Shown here: piece by piece, positions 33,498 to 43,543 of the stretch
How the letters are laid out: the number at the start of each line of letters is the position of its first letter
Numbering within the stretch: position 1 is the first letter of the stretch
NCBI RefSeq assembly: GCF_002813555.1
Contig: NZ_CP025057.1
Coordinates: 744,001 to 808,000, forward strand
DNA: 64,000 bases
Direction: 5' to 3'
From: Spiroplasma floricola 23-6
Lineage (GTDB): Bacteria > Bacillota_I > Bacilli_A > Mycoplasmatales > Mycoplasmataceae
The notes under the pieces: generated by a model
Database searches by the model: none
What the model was told of the DNA's origin: nothing
The model's input: the letters and a program-made list of their open reading frames with translations, nothing else
Made by a program: the position numbers and the translations under genes

Positions 33498-33540
33498 CTT
33501 TTGTAGAAATGATTTAAAAATGTTTTTACTTCTACTAAAG
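33498..33540. promoter_or_regulatory. Imperfect inverted repeat upstream of transporter
   Basis: CTTTTGTAGAA at 33498-33508 and TTCTACTAAAG at 33530-33540 match as an inverted repeat at 10 of 11 positions, with a 21-base spacer. It is 50-95 bases before the transporter start codon, a fitting place for an operator. Confidence 0.4.
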
Positions 33541-33596
33541 GATTTTAAGAAATAAGAAAATATTGATCCCAAAAATTCTTGATTTAAATAAAATAA

Positions 33597-33627
33597 AAAA
33601 AATGAACAACTAATTTTGTTCATTTAT
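33597..33627 (-). terminator. Rho-independent terminator
   Basis: AAATGAACAA / TTGTTCATTT hairpin followed on the minus strand by a T run. It directly follows the stop codon of the short reading at 33632. Confidence 0.75.
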
Positions 33628-33631
33628 AATT

Positions 33632-33765
33632 TTATATAATTTCTACAAATATAGATAATGGTACAAAATATGAAATGTTTACGTTCTTATAATCAACTTC
33701 AGTATCATTAAAGATTAAGTTCTTGGTAGTACTTTCTCTACCATCTAATCATTTTTTATTCCTTT
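33632..33765 (-). pseudogene. Possible gene remnant
   Basis: A minus-strand reading of about 40 codons, NKKWLDGREST followed by KNLIFNDTEVDYKNVN, ending in TAA at 33632 next to a terminator. No start codon is in frame. Its beginning echoes the start of the neighbouring membrane gene (EKKWLDGS), so it may be a fragment of a related copy. Confidence 0.35.
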
Positions 33766-33828
33766 AATCTACCTTTTAGTTTTTATTTAAATTTCCCTCT
33801 TATTTTCAAGAAGAGTTTTAATAAAAAA

Positions 33829-34590
33829 TTATTCTAAAACAATATTTTCTTCATTCTTAATACCATTTTTTCTAGTTTTTGATGTATTAAATATGATTAA
33901 GAAAGTTAAATAATTTAAACATGGTATTGCAAGAAATGATAATAATATAATTTGCTCTTTTTTTGAAAATTTTATTTCTTTATCTGCTAATAGAGAAAAA
34001 ATATATATTATACAAGTTGTATAAAGAAGTGAAATCAATATTATAGTTGTAATCAAACTACTTTTGAATGTTTCATCTTTATCTAAGATAGCTCATATTA
34101 ATGTTATTCAAAAATAAATTTCTAAAAAAAAGTTAAAGAAAAATTGTCAGAAGCATACTATTTTAAGAGTTTTTATGGACTCAGTTTTAAAATTTGGATC
34201 TGAATAATTTATATTTAATTTACGAGTAGCTTTTATATAATAGACAATACTTAGAATATATGTTGGTATAAAAATAATTGAAAATACATCAAAAATTCCT
34301 AATACTAAATATTTTGTTATTATTCCTTTATCTATTTTTACTCAAGCATTTTGTATTGCAAAAATAATATAGGCGTATGATACAAATATTGCTATAGTTA
34401 AAATAACATCAATTATTCCTCCAAAACCTTTTAATTTAACTAAAAAACTTTTATCATTAGAATTTTGTATGAATAACTTACTAATTAAATTAAGTCAAAT
34501 AATAAAAGCTACACTACAAAATAAAGCAATTATTGTATAAATAAATATTGTTCTGCGAAGTATACTACCATCAAGTCATTTTTTTTCCAT
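33829..34590 (-). CDS. Membrane protein, 253 aa
   Basis: Integral membrane protein with about six hydrophobic segments, starting MEKKWLDGSILRRTIFIYTI and ending in a charged tail (KTRKNGIKNEENIVLE). No family recognised. AAAAGAGAT precedes the ATG. It follows the 292-residue membrane protein gene by 27 bases on the same strand; the two are probably co-transcribed. Confidence 0.6.
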
Positions 34591-34617
34591 AATATCTCTT
34601 TTCTAATTTTTATGTTT

Positions 34618-35496
34618 TTACATTTGATTTCAATTAACAATTATTACATCAAGAATACCTATATATGCTCCTCCACTATAATTTTTAAAACTCTCTATTG
34701 TAAAGTGATACAGTATTGCATTTAGCAATAAAATTAGTCCAATTCCCAGAAGAACTCATCAAAGAATACTTGCTATTGCAGCTGCTCCTGTTATAGCTGC
34801 ATTTACTAAAATAGTTTCAACTGTAAGAACACTTCCTGCTGAACTTAAAACCTCTTTAGCTGCTTTTAAAAGAACATCAGCTCCAATATTAACTAATATT
34901 TCTCTTCCATATTGACTCATTTCAAATCTTTTATATCCAAATCAATATCATTTACTTACTAATCAAAAATCGCTTGTAAAATCGATAGTTCAATATGGTA
35001 TTTGTGAATTATTAATCATGTAATTTTCATTAAATATAAGTTTATTATTAATAATTAGTATTTCATTTGAATTAATAGATTTAAGTATTTCTTTTTCAAA
35101 ATCTTTTGATTCAAGTAACTCTATTAAAGATTTTGTTAAATTTAATTTATTTAATTCTTTAAAATTAATTTCTATTTTGTTATTTAAATAAATAATATTG
35201 CTTAATATTACATCTTCAATATTAATTTTGTCTTCAAAACTATCTTTGCTTTTAAAATAACTAATATTGTCCATTTTTTTATTATAGTTATTAAATTCAT
35301 TTTCTAATTTCAAAGAAATATTTGAAAGTCCATTATTTTCTAAAGGAACTGGATTTTCTAATTTCTTTTTATTATTTATTACTGAATAAAATATTAATAA
35401 AGCAGATACTATTAAAATAGTTGATAAAAATATTTTAAGTTGTTTTGTAAAGGAAAAAAGACTTTCCTTATTTAAAAAACTTTTTAATTTACTCAT
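34618..35496 (-). CDS. Membrane protein, 292 aa
   Basis: One membrane segment at residues about 22-42 (FLSTILIVSALLIFYSV), a charged region of about 120 residues that would lie on one side, then two further hydrophobic segments (AAITGAAAIASILWW and LLGIGLILLLNAILY) near the C-terminus. No family recognised. It is upstream of the 253-residue membrane protein gene. Function unknown. Confidence 0.6.
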
Positions 35497-35627
35497 ATAT
35501 TTCTTTCTAAAGTACTACAAATCAAATTGTTACTTTTATATTACTCCACTTTTAATATAAGCTTAAATTTTATAAATAATAAAATGTATTTTATAAGTTA
35601 AAAATTATTTTAAATTTTAACTGGATT

Positions 35628-35665
35628 ATAAAAAAATCCTTTATAAAAATAAAAGGATTTTTCTT
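35628..35665 (-). terminator. Terminator of EIIB copy 2
   Basis: AAAAAATCCTTTT / AAAAGGATTTTT hairpin about 25 bases past the EIIB stop codon. Confidence 0.75.
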
Positions 35666-35687
35666 AATAAAAACTTAATTGTTAAAT

Positions 35688-35957
35688 TTAGGTCTCTTTT
35701 TTATTCATATTTGTATTTTTTTCATTTATTAAAAATAATGTTTGAACTTCATTTGCAACATGTTCTACATCTGTTCCAATAATTAATTGTAAACCTTGAT
35801 CTCCTAGCCTTTTAATTCCATAAATTCCTAAGGCTTTTAAATCTTTATCTTCAATTCCGTCTTTATTATTTTTAACAGTTAATCTTAATCTTGTACTGCA
35901 ATTCTCCACTTTTAAAATATTGTCTATTTTAACAATATCTACAATACTTTCTGCCAT
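35688..35957 (-). CDS. Stand-alone PTS EIIB domain, copy 2
   Basis: An 89-residue EIIB domain. Over its first 76 residues it differs from the protein at 26350-26592 at only about nine positions, mostly conservative (L/I, L/V, E/D, S/T), and keeps Cys20 in ENCSTRLRLT. Its C-terminus is extended by an Asn/Lys-rich tail (NEKNTNMNKKET). It has no EIIC partner next to it and is bounded by terminators on both sides, so it is a single-gene unit. It may serve the EIIC at 26621-28294 or another permease under different conditions. Confidence 0.8.
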   Translation of the reverse strand: MAESIVDIVKIDNILKVENCSTRLRLTVKNNKDGIEDKDLKALGIYGIKRLGDQGLQLIIGTDVEHVANEVQTLFLINEKNTNMNKKET

Positions 35958-35982
35958 TTTTCCATCTCTTAAAAAAATTAAA

Positions 35983-36017
35983 TAAAAAAATAATCTAAAA
36001 GTAGATTATTTTTAAAA
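35983..36017 (-). terminator. Terminator of the PfkB kinase gene
   Basis: AAAATAATCTA-AAAG-TAGATTATTTT hairpin with T tract, about 15 bases downstream of the kinase stop codon. Confidence 0.8.
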
Positions 36018-36030
36018 TATTTTATATAAA

Positions 36031-36972
36031 TTATTCAAGATTTTTTAATTCCAAACTATTAATTTGTTCTTTTAATTGATCAACAAGCTCTTTGCTAGCT
36101 ATTCTCTTTGAATAAGCTGTAGCACTTCCACATATGATTGCCATTTTTAAAGCTTTTTCATAATCATTTGTTAATATATACTCATTTAAAAAACCAGCTA
36201 CCATACTATCTCCAGCTCCTGCTGCATTTACAAGTTTATGATCTCACTTGCCAACACTACAATATTTCATTAGTTCTTTATTCAAAAAGATTGCACCTTT
36301 TTTTCCCATGGAAATAAGAATATTTTCAACACCCTTTTCAAGAAGTTTTTTTCCAGCTACTAAAATATCTTTTTCATTATTTATGACAATACCTGTAGTC
36401 AAACTTAACTCTTCTATATTTGGTTTTATTAAAAACGGTTTTTTCTCTATTGCATAATTTAGAGGTTCACCAAAAGCATCAACTATACATTTACATTTTA
36501 AAGAATTACTTACCTCTACTATTTGAGAATATATTTTTGAATCAAGTCCTTTTGGCAAACTACCTGTTGCAATTACAAAGTCACCCTCTTTTAAATTTTG
36601 TTTTAAATACTCAATCATTTTTTTTAAGTCATTTTCATCAATTGCAGGAGCTTGTGCAGTACATTCAGTTTGATCTGAATCAATTAATTTTAAATTTATT
36701 CTAATATTTTCTTTTGCTCTAAATTTTTTGTAATCAATTTTTAATTTATCAAGCTGACTGTAAAAATAATTCTCTAAATCCCCTGTTGTAAAAATAATTG
36801 ATTTACTCTCTAAACTTAGATTTTTTAACATCATTGCTATATGAATACCTTTACCAGAGGGATACATTTCAGTATTAAATGGTCTATTAGTTTTATCTTT
36901 TTTTAAGTCATCAAATTCTAAAATATAATCTATTGCTGGACTCAAAGAAATTATATATATTTTATTTTTCAT
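36031..36972 (-). CDS. PfkB-family 1-phosphofructokinase-like kinase
   Basis: A 313-residue sugar kinase of the ribokinase/PfkB family. Visible landmarks are PSGKGIHIA near residue 40, VIATGSLPKGL, and the C-terminal signature NAAGAGDSMVAGF with the catalytic Asp. The closest functional classes are 1-phosphofructokinase and tagatose-6-phosphate kinase, which feed an aldolase. It lies 24 bases after an EIIBC permease gene and near a class II aldolase, so PTS uptake, phosphorylation to a bisphosphate and aldol cleavage form a coherent path. Confidence 0.82.
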
Positions 36973-36996
36973 ATTTATAACCTTTCTCTTTAATCA

Positions 36997-39192
36997 TTAT
37001 CTAATTTGAATTTGATTTTCTTTTATTTGTAAATAATGAATATTATTATAATAATTATTTTTATAATTAATTAATGACTCATTCATTAATTTTTCCATTT
37101 TGTTTAAAGTCTCTTCAATCTCAGAATAATATTTTTGTGTTTCTATTGATAAATTTATATAACTGTCATTTATTTTTACATTTTGCTTTTCTATTTCTAA
37201 ATTTAAATTTTTTACTTTATCTGTTTCTAAATTTTTTTCTCCTGAAGTTTTAATTAGTAACTCTCCAATTTCAACTTTTCCTGGATCCTTGCTTATTATT
37301 AATTTTTTTCCTTTATTGAAAAGTTTTACACTCTTCTCTTCATTAATCTCTAAAGTTTTGTTTAAAGAATATTGCAAATTAGATTTTTTAATAAGCAATT
37401 TATAATGTTCTTTTGTGTAAGGATTAAGTTTATTTAACTGCTTATTAAAAATAAATAAACTTTTTAAAATATCTCTTAATTGTTTTTGTCTATTAGATTT
37501 AATTGAATTTAATTTGATTATTATCTCTTTTTTTAATTCAGCATTGTATTTTTCTTTTAATAAATCCTCAATAAATAAATCAATTTGTTTTTCTAAATTG
37601 GAATCAATATCAATAAGTTTTTTTCTTCAAAGTAAAATATTTGAAATAAGCTCTTTATTTTTAATTTTTCTATTAGAAACTTTTTTAAGATAATATATTA
37701 ACTTTTTAGCTGAAAAATCTGTATCTTGGTTTAAGTAATAATCTCTTGCCAATTTTTTTGTAGTTTTAATTGCTAATTGTTTTTCTGTTTTTTCTTCTTT
37801 TCACAAAAAGTAAGTTATAACAATTCCCAAAGCAAATGAAAGTAAATCAATTGCTATTGCAAGTGCAAGATGATTTGTATATGCTAAGAAACCAACAATT
37901 CCTCCAAGTCCTGCTAAATTATCTAAACTTACTCCCAAAATACCAATCATTCATCCCCCAATTGCTCCTGCAAGAGTTCCTGTAATAAAAGGCAATCCTT
38001 TTGGGAGATTAACACCATAAATACATGATTCAGTTGGACCAGAAATTACTCCTGGCAAGACAGCAGCAAAGGCAGCTGACTTATCAATAGTTTTTTTAGA
38101 TTTTAATCCTACTGCAACAGTTGCACCCATTTGTGCTCAAGCTGCTGCAAAAGCCGCTGCTAAAAAAAGTGAAGGTCTTCCTGTTGTACTAAGATCTGTA
38201 ACAGCTGCAAAAAATAAGATATTGTGAACTCCTAAAACAACAAGTGGTTGTCAAGTTAAACCAACTATCATTGTTCCTAAACCTAAAGGTCAATTCATAA
38301 ATCAATTAAATACATTTAATAATGAATTTTCTACTATTCCCATAATTGGACCCATCACAAAGAATGCTAAAAGCCCCCCCACTAATAAAGTTAAAAATGG
38401 ATTTAATATAAAATTTGCTACTGGATTAAAATATTTCTCCATTAGTTTTTGACAATAAGCCACAAGAATTCCCATTGCTATAAAAACCAATATTGTTGAA
38501 TAAAATGGTTTTAAAGCAACTTCTCAACTTCCAATTGTAAATAGATTTATACCTTTTTCAGGTAAAATTGGATTTACCATAATTAAACCTAGAGCAATTG
38601 CAATTGGAGTTTTGCCTCCCAAATATCTAACAGTAGATCAAATTGCAATTACACCCATCATTTTAAATCCTGTACTTGATATCACATTTAAAATAACATC
38701 AAAGATATTATAATCTTGTCCTAAGATAGCATTTTCTTTATTTGGATTATGAACTAAACCTGTTCTTAACAGTAATTGTTCTAAAGCCATAATTAGTCCT
38801 ACTCCAATTAAGAATGGAATTAATGGACCAAATATTGCAGAAACAGATTTAATTAATCTCTTTCATATTGGTACTTTTGTTGAATTTAAATTATTTTCAA
38901 CTTTAAAATTAACTTTATCATCCTTATTTTTAAAACTAGTTAATTTATTTTTTAATAGTTGTGTAACTTTAGAAACTACAGGTCCAATTATTAATTGTAA
39001 CTCTCCATTGGATCAAAGAGCACCTTTAATATTTGTAATAGTTTTCAGTTCCTTTAAATTGGCTGAATCTTGATTAAATAAGGTAAGTCTCATTCTTGTT
39101 GCACAATGATAGACATCTTTAATATTTTCAGAACCACCAATTTTATCAAAAATATTTTCTATTAATATTTCATTTTTTGATTCTTTACTCAT
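36997..39192 (-). CDS. PTS permease EIIBC with long C-terminal coiled coil
   Basis: A 731-residue PTS protein. EIIB is at residues 1-90 with Cys30 in YHCATRMRLT; EIIC follows at about 100-465 with GVHNILFFAA and GPTESCIYGVNLPKG. The EIIB and EIIC resemble the sucrose/beta-glucoside branch rather than the classical fructose permease. The last 260 residues form a Lys/Glu/Asn-rich, probably coiled-coil cytosolic extension without an EIIA signature, which is unusual. No strong ribosome site is seen. It is co-transcribed with the PfkB kinase. Together with the kinase it suggests a ketose as substrate, but this is inference. Confidence 0.78.
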
Positions 39193-39235
39193 TTATTTCT
39201 TTCATTCTTCTTAATTAGAGCAAATATTAAAATGT

Positions 39236-39717
39236 ATTTGCTTTACTTATGAAAAATATATATCCTTTCGTAATCAGAAGGCAAATCTTCACTGATTAAG
39301 TCAGTTTATTTATCAACTTTAACTTTAATTTTAATTTAATTTCGTTTAATTACAGTTTTACCAATTAAGTATTTTATCTTTTTTTAAATGTTGTTGTATT
39401 GGTAAATATTAAATCATTTTTTTTCAATTAAACTTGAAGCAAAACTTACAATTTCATTTTTTGAATCAATACTTAATTGTTCTTTTTACTCATCAAAATA
39501 TTCCCTAGTTGATTGTTGACTATTATTAATGGATCTTGTTCTCCAATAAACTTTTATAAAGCACTTTTTTAAATGAAGTTTATTATATCCATAATAATTG
39601 TTTGAATTGTTGAATTTGTTAATTCAGATAATGTAATGTTTTTTTTAAAAATTACTCTTATTCAACAATCCTTTCCTTTCCTTTCTCTTTTAGCAAGGAT
39701 TTAACCTTCCATATTTA
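39236..39717 (-). pseudogene. Decayed DeoR-family regulator gene
   Basis: The sequence follows the intact gene at 30239-30976 at nucleotide level in several blocks: a long shared run around 39587-39645 (encoding the helix-turn-helix region), the stretch around 39500-39540, and the C-terminal part around 39250-39340. Frameshifts, stops and an internal deletion of about 240 bases prevent a full protein. It lies between the EIIBC gene and the divergent aldolase gene, where a local regulator would be expected. Confidence 0.75.
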
Positions 39718-39744
39718 TAATATAATAAACTTTTAATTTTTCTT

Positions 39745-39815
39745 ATCAAAGTTTAAAAAAGTTTAAAAAAGTTTAAAATTATTTAAAATATATACTATAC
39801 TATTCTTGAGAAAGG
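39745..39815 (+). promoter_or_regulatory. Aldolase promoter with threefold 10-bp repeat
   Basis: Three tandem copies of GTTTAAAAAA (the last ending ATT) at 39751-39780 lie just upstream of the -10-like TATACTAT (39790-39798). The repeat period of one helical turn would put the three copies on the same face of the DNA. It may be the binding site of the DeoR regulator or an UP-like element. Confidence 0.5.
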
Positions 39816-39822
39816 AAAAGAT

Positions 39823-40671
39823 ATGAAAGCGAGTTTAAAGAAAGAATTATTAAAAGCAAGAAATGGTAAATATGCTGTACCAGCTTTTAATTTTGACAAT
39901 CTTGAAATGATGAAAGGTATTATTGAAGCTGCAGAAGAAGAAAAAGCACCTGTTATTTTAATGGTAACTGAAAGTGCTGCCAAATATATGGGTTTAGATT
40001 TAGTATTTTCTTTTGCAAACACAGCAGTTAAAAATTCAACTGTTCCTATTGTTTTACACTGAGATCATGGTTTTGATATAAATCTTATTAAAAGAGCAGT
40101 TGATGCAGGTTTTTCAAGTGTAATGTTAGATTCATCTTTAAAACCATTTGAAGAAAATGTTAAAGAAACTAGAGAAGTTGTAAACTATTCTAGAAAAAAA
40201 GGAGTTGAAATAGAATCTGAAATTGGTCATGTTGGAGGAAAAGAAGATGATAGAAATTCTAATTCAAAAGGATATACAAATATTGATGAAGCTATAAAAT
40301 TTGAACAATTAACTAATGTTGATGCTTTAGCTATTTCAATTGGTACAAGTCATGGACTTTTTAAAGGAGAAGTTAATTTGCAATTTGATTTATTAAAAGA
40401 CATTGCAAATAAAATTGAAACTCCCTTAGTTTTACATGGATCAAGTCAAGTACCTCTTGAGGATTTAAAAAAAGCAATTGAATTAGGAATAACAAAAATC
40501 AATATTGGCACTGATTTAAAAATAGCTTGTGCTCAAGGAATTCAACAATGATTTAAAGAAAATGATAATGGTTTTGATGCAAGAAAATATGGTCGAATGG
40601 GAATAGATTTTGTTAAAAAAGAAGCAATTAAAAAAATTAGAGCTTTTAATGCTAATAATAAAGCTTGTTAA
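39823..40671 (+). CDS. Class II fructose/tagatose-bisphosphate aldolase
   Basis: A 282-residue zinc-dependent aldolase. Seen are the N-terminal YAVPAFNFDNLEM, the zinc/catalytic block LHWDHG (with TGA Trp where Leu is common), ESEIGHVGG with further zinc ligands, SIGTSHGLFKG, LHGSSQVP and INIGTDLK. It splits fructose- or tagatose-1,6-bisphosphate into two triose phosphates. AAAGGAAAAG precedes the ATG. It diverges from the EIIBC/PfkB operon and is single, with its own terminator. Confidence 0.88.
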
Positions 40672-40679
40672 AATAAAAA

Positions 40680-40712
40680 TAAAAAAACTTAACTTATGTT
40701 AAGTTTTTTCAA
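40680..40712 (+). terminator. Aldolase terminator
   Basis: AAAACTTAAC-TTAT-GTTAAGTTTT hairpin followed by TTC and T-rich DNA, starting 9 bases after the stop codon. Confidence 0.8.
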
Positions 40713-40789
40713 ATTAACTTTATTTTTTTTTATTATAATTTATAACTATATTTTTTTAAGTTCATATATAAAAAAGATAAAAGATATAC

Positions 40790-42346
40790 TTATTGTCTAT
40801 TACCAAATAAAGGATAATCTGTACTTAAAATTCTATTTCCATTTCCAAAAATTTCAAAATCAGTTTCTATATTTCTATAAAAAATTATAGTTTGTATTTT
40901 CTTATTTTTTAAATAGTTGAATAATAGTTTTTTAAATTCAAAATCAGCATTATCAAATATTGAAGAATCAATAACCATAGGTCCTTTTAAATCAAAAAGC
41001 TCTAATATTTGAGATTTTAAATAAATTGTTGTTATTTGTTCTCTACCTTCACCTTGTGTTATTTCTGCTCCTGTTTCTAATCCTTTCATTGAAATTTTAC
41101 ATTTAAGATCATTTTTAATATTAAAAAACTCCACAATCAAATTTCTTTGAATTAAATCTTTAAAAATAAGTTCTCATTCTTTTAAAACTTTTTCCTTAAA
41201 GTTTTTCATTTTCATATTCATTGAGAAACTATTACTTTTACTTCTTTTTTGTTTAATATCTTTTTTTTCTTCTTCAAGATCTTTAATTTTTTGAATAACT
41301 TGATTTAGATTGCTAATTTTAGATTTAATACTTTCAATATCTGAAATTGCTATCGATAGACCCAATTCCTCTAATATTTTATAATTTTCATTTATTTTTA
41401 TTTTTGTTTTATTTAAAATTTCTTCAATATCCTCTTTTTTATAAATATTTTCACTGTAGCTTTTTTGCATTATTGAGTAGAATTCTTTCACATCCTCAAT
41501 TTTTTTTATTGATTCCTCTTTTAAAAAATTTTTTGAGTAATTTTTTAAAAATTTATTAAATAGTTTTAAATCAAAATTTAAAGTATTAGCATTTACTTTC
41601 AAACAATTTTTTAAGTATCTATATTCTTCTTCCAATATATTAGTTTCTATGTATAAACTATTTTTAGAAAACATAAATAATTTCTCTTGCTTTTTATTAA
41701 GTTCTTTGTTTAAATTACTAATTTCCTTAAAAATATCGCTTTTATTAATATCTTTAATTAATATATCAATTTCTTTTAATCTAACTTCTAAGCTCAAATC
41801 ATAGAATTGAGTATTAAAATCAAAAATACTTCTTATTGTTTCACTTGTAGTCTTTACACTTTCCTTTGAATATTTTTTAAATAGATCCATTTTATTTTCT
41901 AAAGGTATTTTATTTATAAAAAATAAATTCATTTGTGTTTGATATTCTTCTCCAAAAAAAATATTTATTTCTTTTAAATAATCTTTGGAAAATAAAAGTT
42001 TATTGTTTAAAAAATATTTATTAGTAAATATATAAAATTTAGCAAAATGTTTTTCATCATTTCTATTAGAACAAATTTCCATTTCAAAAAAAACTTCTTC
42101 TAGTTTTCTTATTTTAGTTTTTTTTGATTCAAACAAATCTAAAATTATGTTTTTTATATTATCAATACCTGAAGTTTTTTTACCTAATAAAAGTTTAATG
42201 ATTGTATAAAATGAAGATTTACCTGCATCATTTGCAGATTCCTTTTGAGAGTTCCTAAAACCTGATGAAATAATTGTAAGATTTTCTGAAAAATTAAAAT
42301 TAAATCCTTCATCAATATTTGAATTTATATTTTTGATATAATACAT
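40790..42346 (-). CDS. SMC/DUF2326-like ABC ATPase of an ABC-3C system
   Basis: A 518-residue ATPase. The N-terminal strand pair is followed by the Walker A-type NDAGKSSF (residues 39-46), as in DUF2326/SMC-like ATPases, then a long Lys/Glu/Asn-rich coiled coil (about 190-390), and a C-terminal ATPase half with GEGREQITT and the Walker B-like GPMVIDSSIFDN. Its start lies inside the end of the small middle-component gene, with GAAGGAG in that gene as ribosome site. In ABC-three-component conflict systems such an ATPase senses an invader and drives the effector. Here the effector would be the HNH protein. Confidence 0.75.
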
Positions 42347-42552
42347 ATTTTATCATCTCCTTCAAAAATATAATCAATATAACCAAAATTGTATGCTAAA
42401 CACAAAAAATATTTAGTTTTTGTTTCTAATTGTATTTCTTCTAAATATATTTTTTTCAAATTTTCTATTTGAGATAAAAAATATATAAAAGTATTATTAA
42501 AAATGCAGCTCTTATTAGGTAAAAGCGAACTGATCTTGTATTTCTTTTTCAA
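42325..42552 (-). CDS. ABC-3C middle component-like small protein
   Basis: A 75-residue protein between effector and ATPase genes, with overlaps on both sides (38 bases with the effector, 22 with the ATPase). It reads LPNKSCIFNNTFIYFLSQI and then FLCLAYNFGYIDYI, a small helical protein with a final hydrophobic hairpin, like the middle components (MC families) of ABC-3C systems. A TTG at 42552 with GGAG 9 bases upstream is the best start; an in-frame TTG at 42570 is possible. The assignment rests on size, position and the LAL-x-LGxI-like motif. Confidence 0.6.
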   Translation of the reverse strand: MKKKYKISSLLPNKSCIFNNTFIYFLSQIENLKKIYLEEIQLETKTKYFLCLAYNFGYIDYIFEGDDKICIISKI

Positions 42553-43423
42553 AAATATCACACTCCACAAACATAATTCATATTATTTTTAAAATAAAAT
42601 ATTCAATATTTTCCAAATTTATATTAGCATTCTTATAAACAATTATAGTTTCTTTTTCTGTTGTTTCTTTTAATAACAAGTTAGATAATAAATTTCTCAA
42701 TTCCTTAATTATTTTAATATTTCTATCACTCAATTTTAAGTCAAAATTTTCTTGTTTTAATAATAAATAATTTTGATTTAAAAAATTTCTAATATCTTCA
42801 AATTCCACATTGCTTTTTTTTAGAAAATCCCTATATATTTTATAATCATTTGTCATTAAATTTCTTATTTGAATATTTATAAAAATTTTATCATCCTCAT
42901 GAAAGCTGTTTATATCCATTTTTTCTTTATATTCTATAGTTTTATAATTAATTTTATCCTCAAAAATATCTTGATCAATTTTTGAAATTAATTCGTATAT
43001 GATTTCTTGATTTTCTATTCACATTTTTTCTGTATGAACAGCATACCTAACAGAATGTCTTTCTTTTAGTTCTATTAATTTATCCATTGGAAATTTTTCA
43101 GGATTTATAGAATCAATGTTTTTATGACAGTTCTTACAAAGTAGAACTGCATTTTCTTCTTTATTGAGTTTATCTTCTCCATATCTAATAATAAAATCAT
43201 CTTTATATTCACTTCTTGGCTCACCTTCTTTATTAGAAGAAGGTATTATATGAGCAATTTCACAATACTTGAAATTAAATAAGGAAATAAATGAGTTTTT
43301 CCATCTTTTTTTTGCATCAGTTTCCATAACAAGAACACAAAGACATATAGTACAAATGCCTTTATATTTTTTATAAACTTCTTTTTTAACTTTTTCACTA
43401 AAATCAAATAATCTGTTACTCAT
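42515..43423 (-). CDS. HNH nuclease effector of an ABC-3C system
   Basis: A 302-residue protein. The N-terminal 105 residues are an HNH nuclease: CxxC at Cys24/Cys27, IAHIIPSSN with His58, Asn91, and LCKNCHKNID with Cys96, Cys99, His100. The C-terminal 190 residues are a helical, Asn/Lys/Glu-rich region that probably couples to the other components. Both TGG and TGA Trp codons are used. It is the first gene of the three-gene unit with its own upstream promoter-like AT-rich region. It is predicted to cut DNA when the ATPase is triggered. Confidence 0.75.
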
Positions 43424-43543
43424 TTTAACCTCGTTTAAATAATCAACATTATTATTTTAACACTTTTAATTTTATAATAAATTATTAATAGATTTAAAAT
43501 ACATTTTAGAATTTAAAAATATTTTTAAAATAGTAATTATAAA

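Larger units (their letters stand above)
33448..33828. other. Intergenic region with repeat, terminator and remnant
   Basis: Contains the inverted repeat at 33498-33540 close to the transporter start, a terminator (33597-33626) and a short reading with a stop codon at 33632. No complete gene. Confidence 0.4.
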
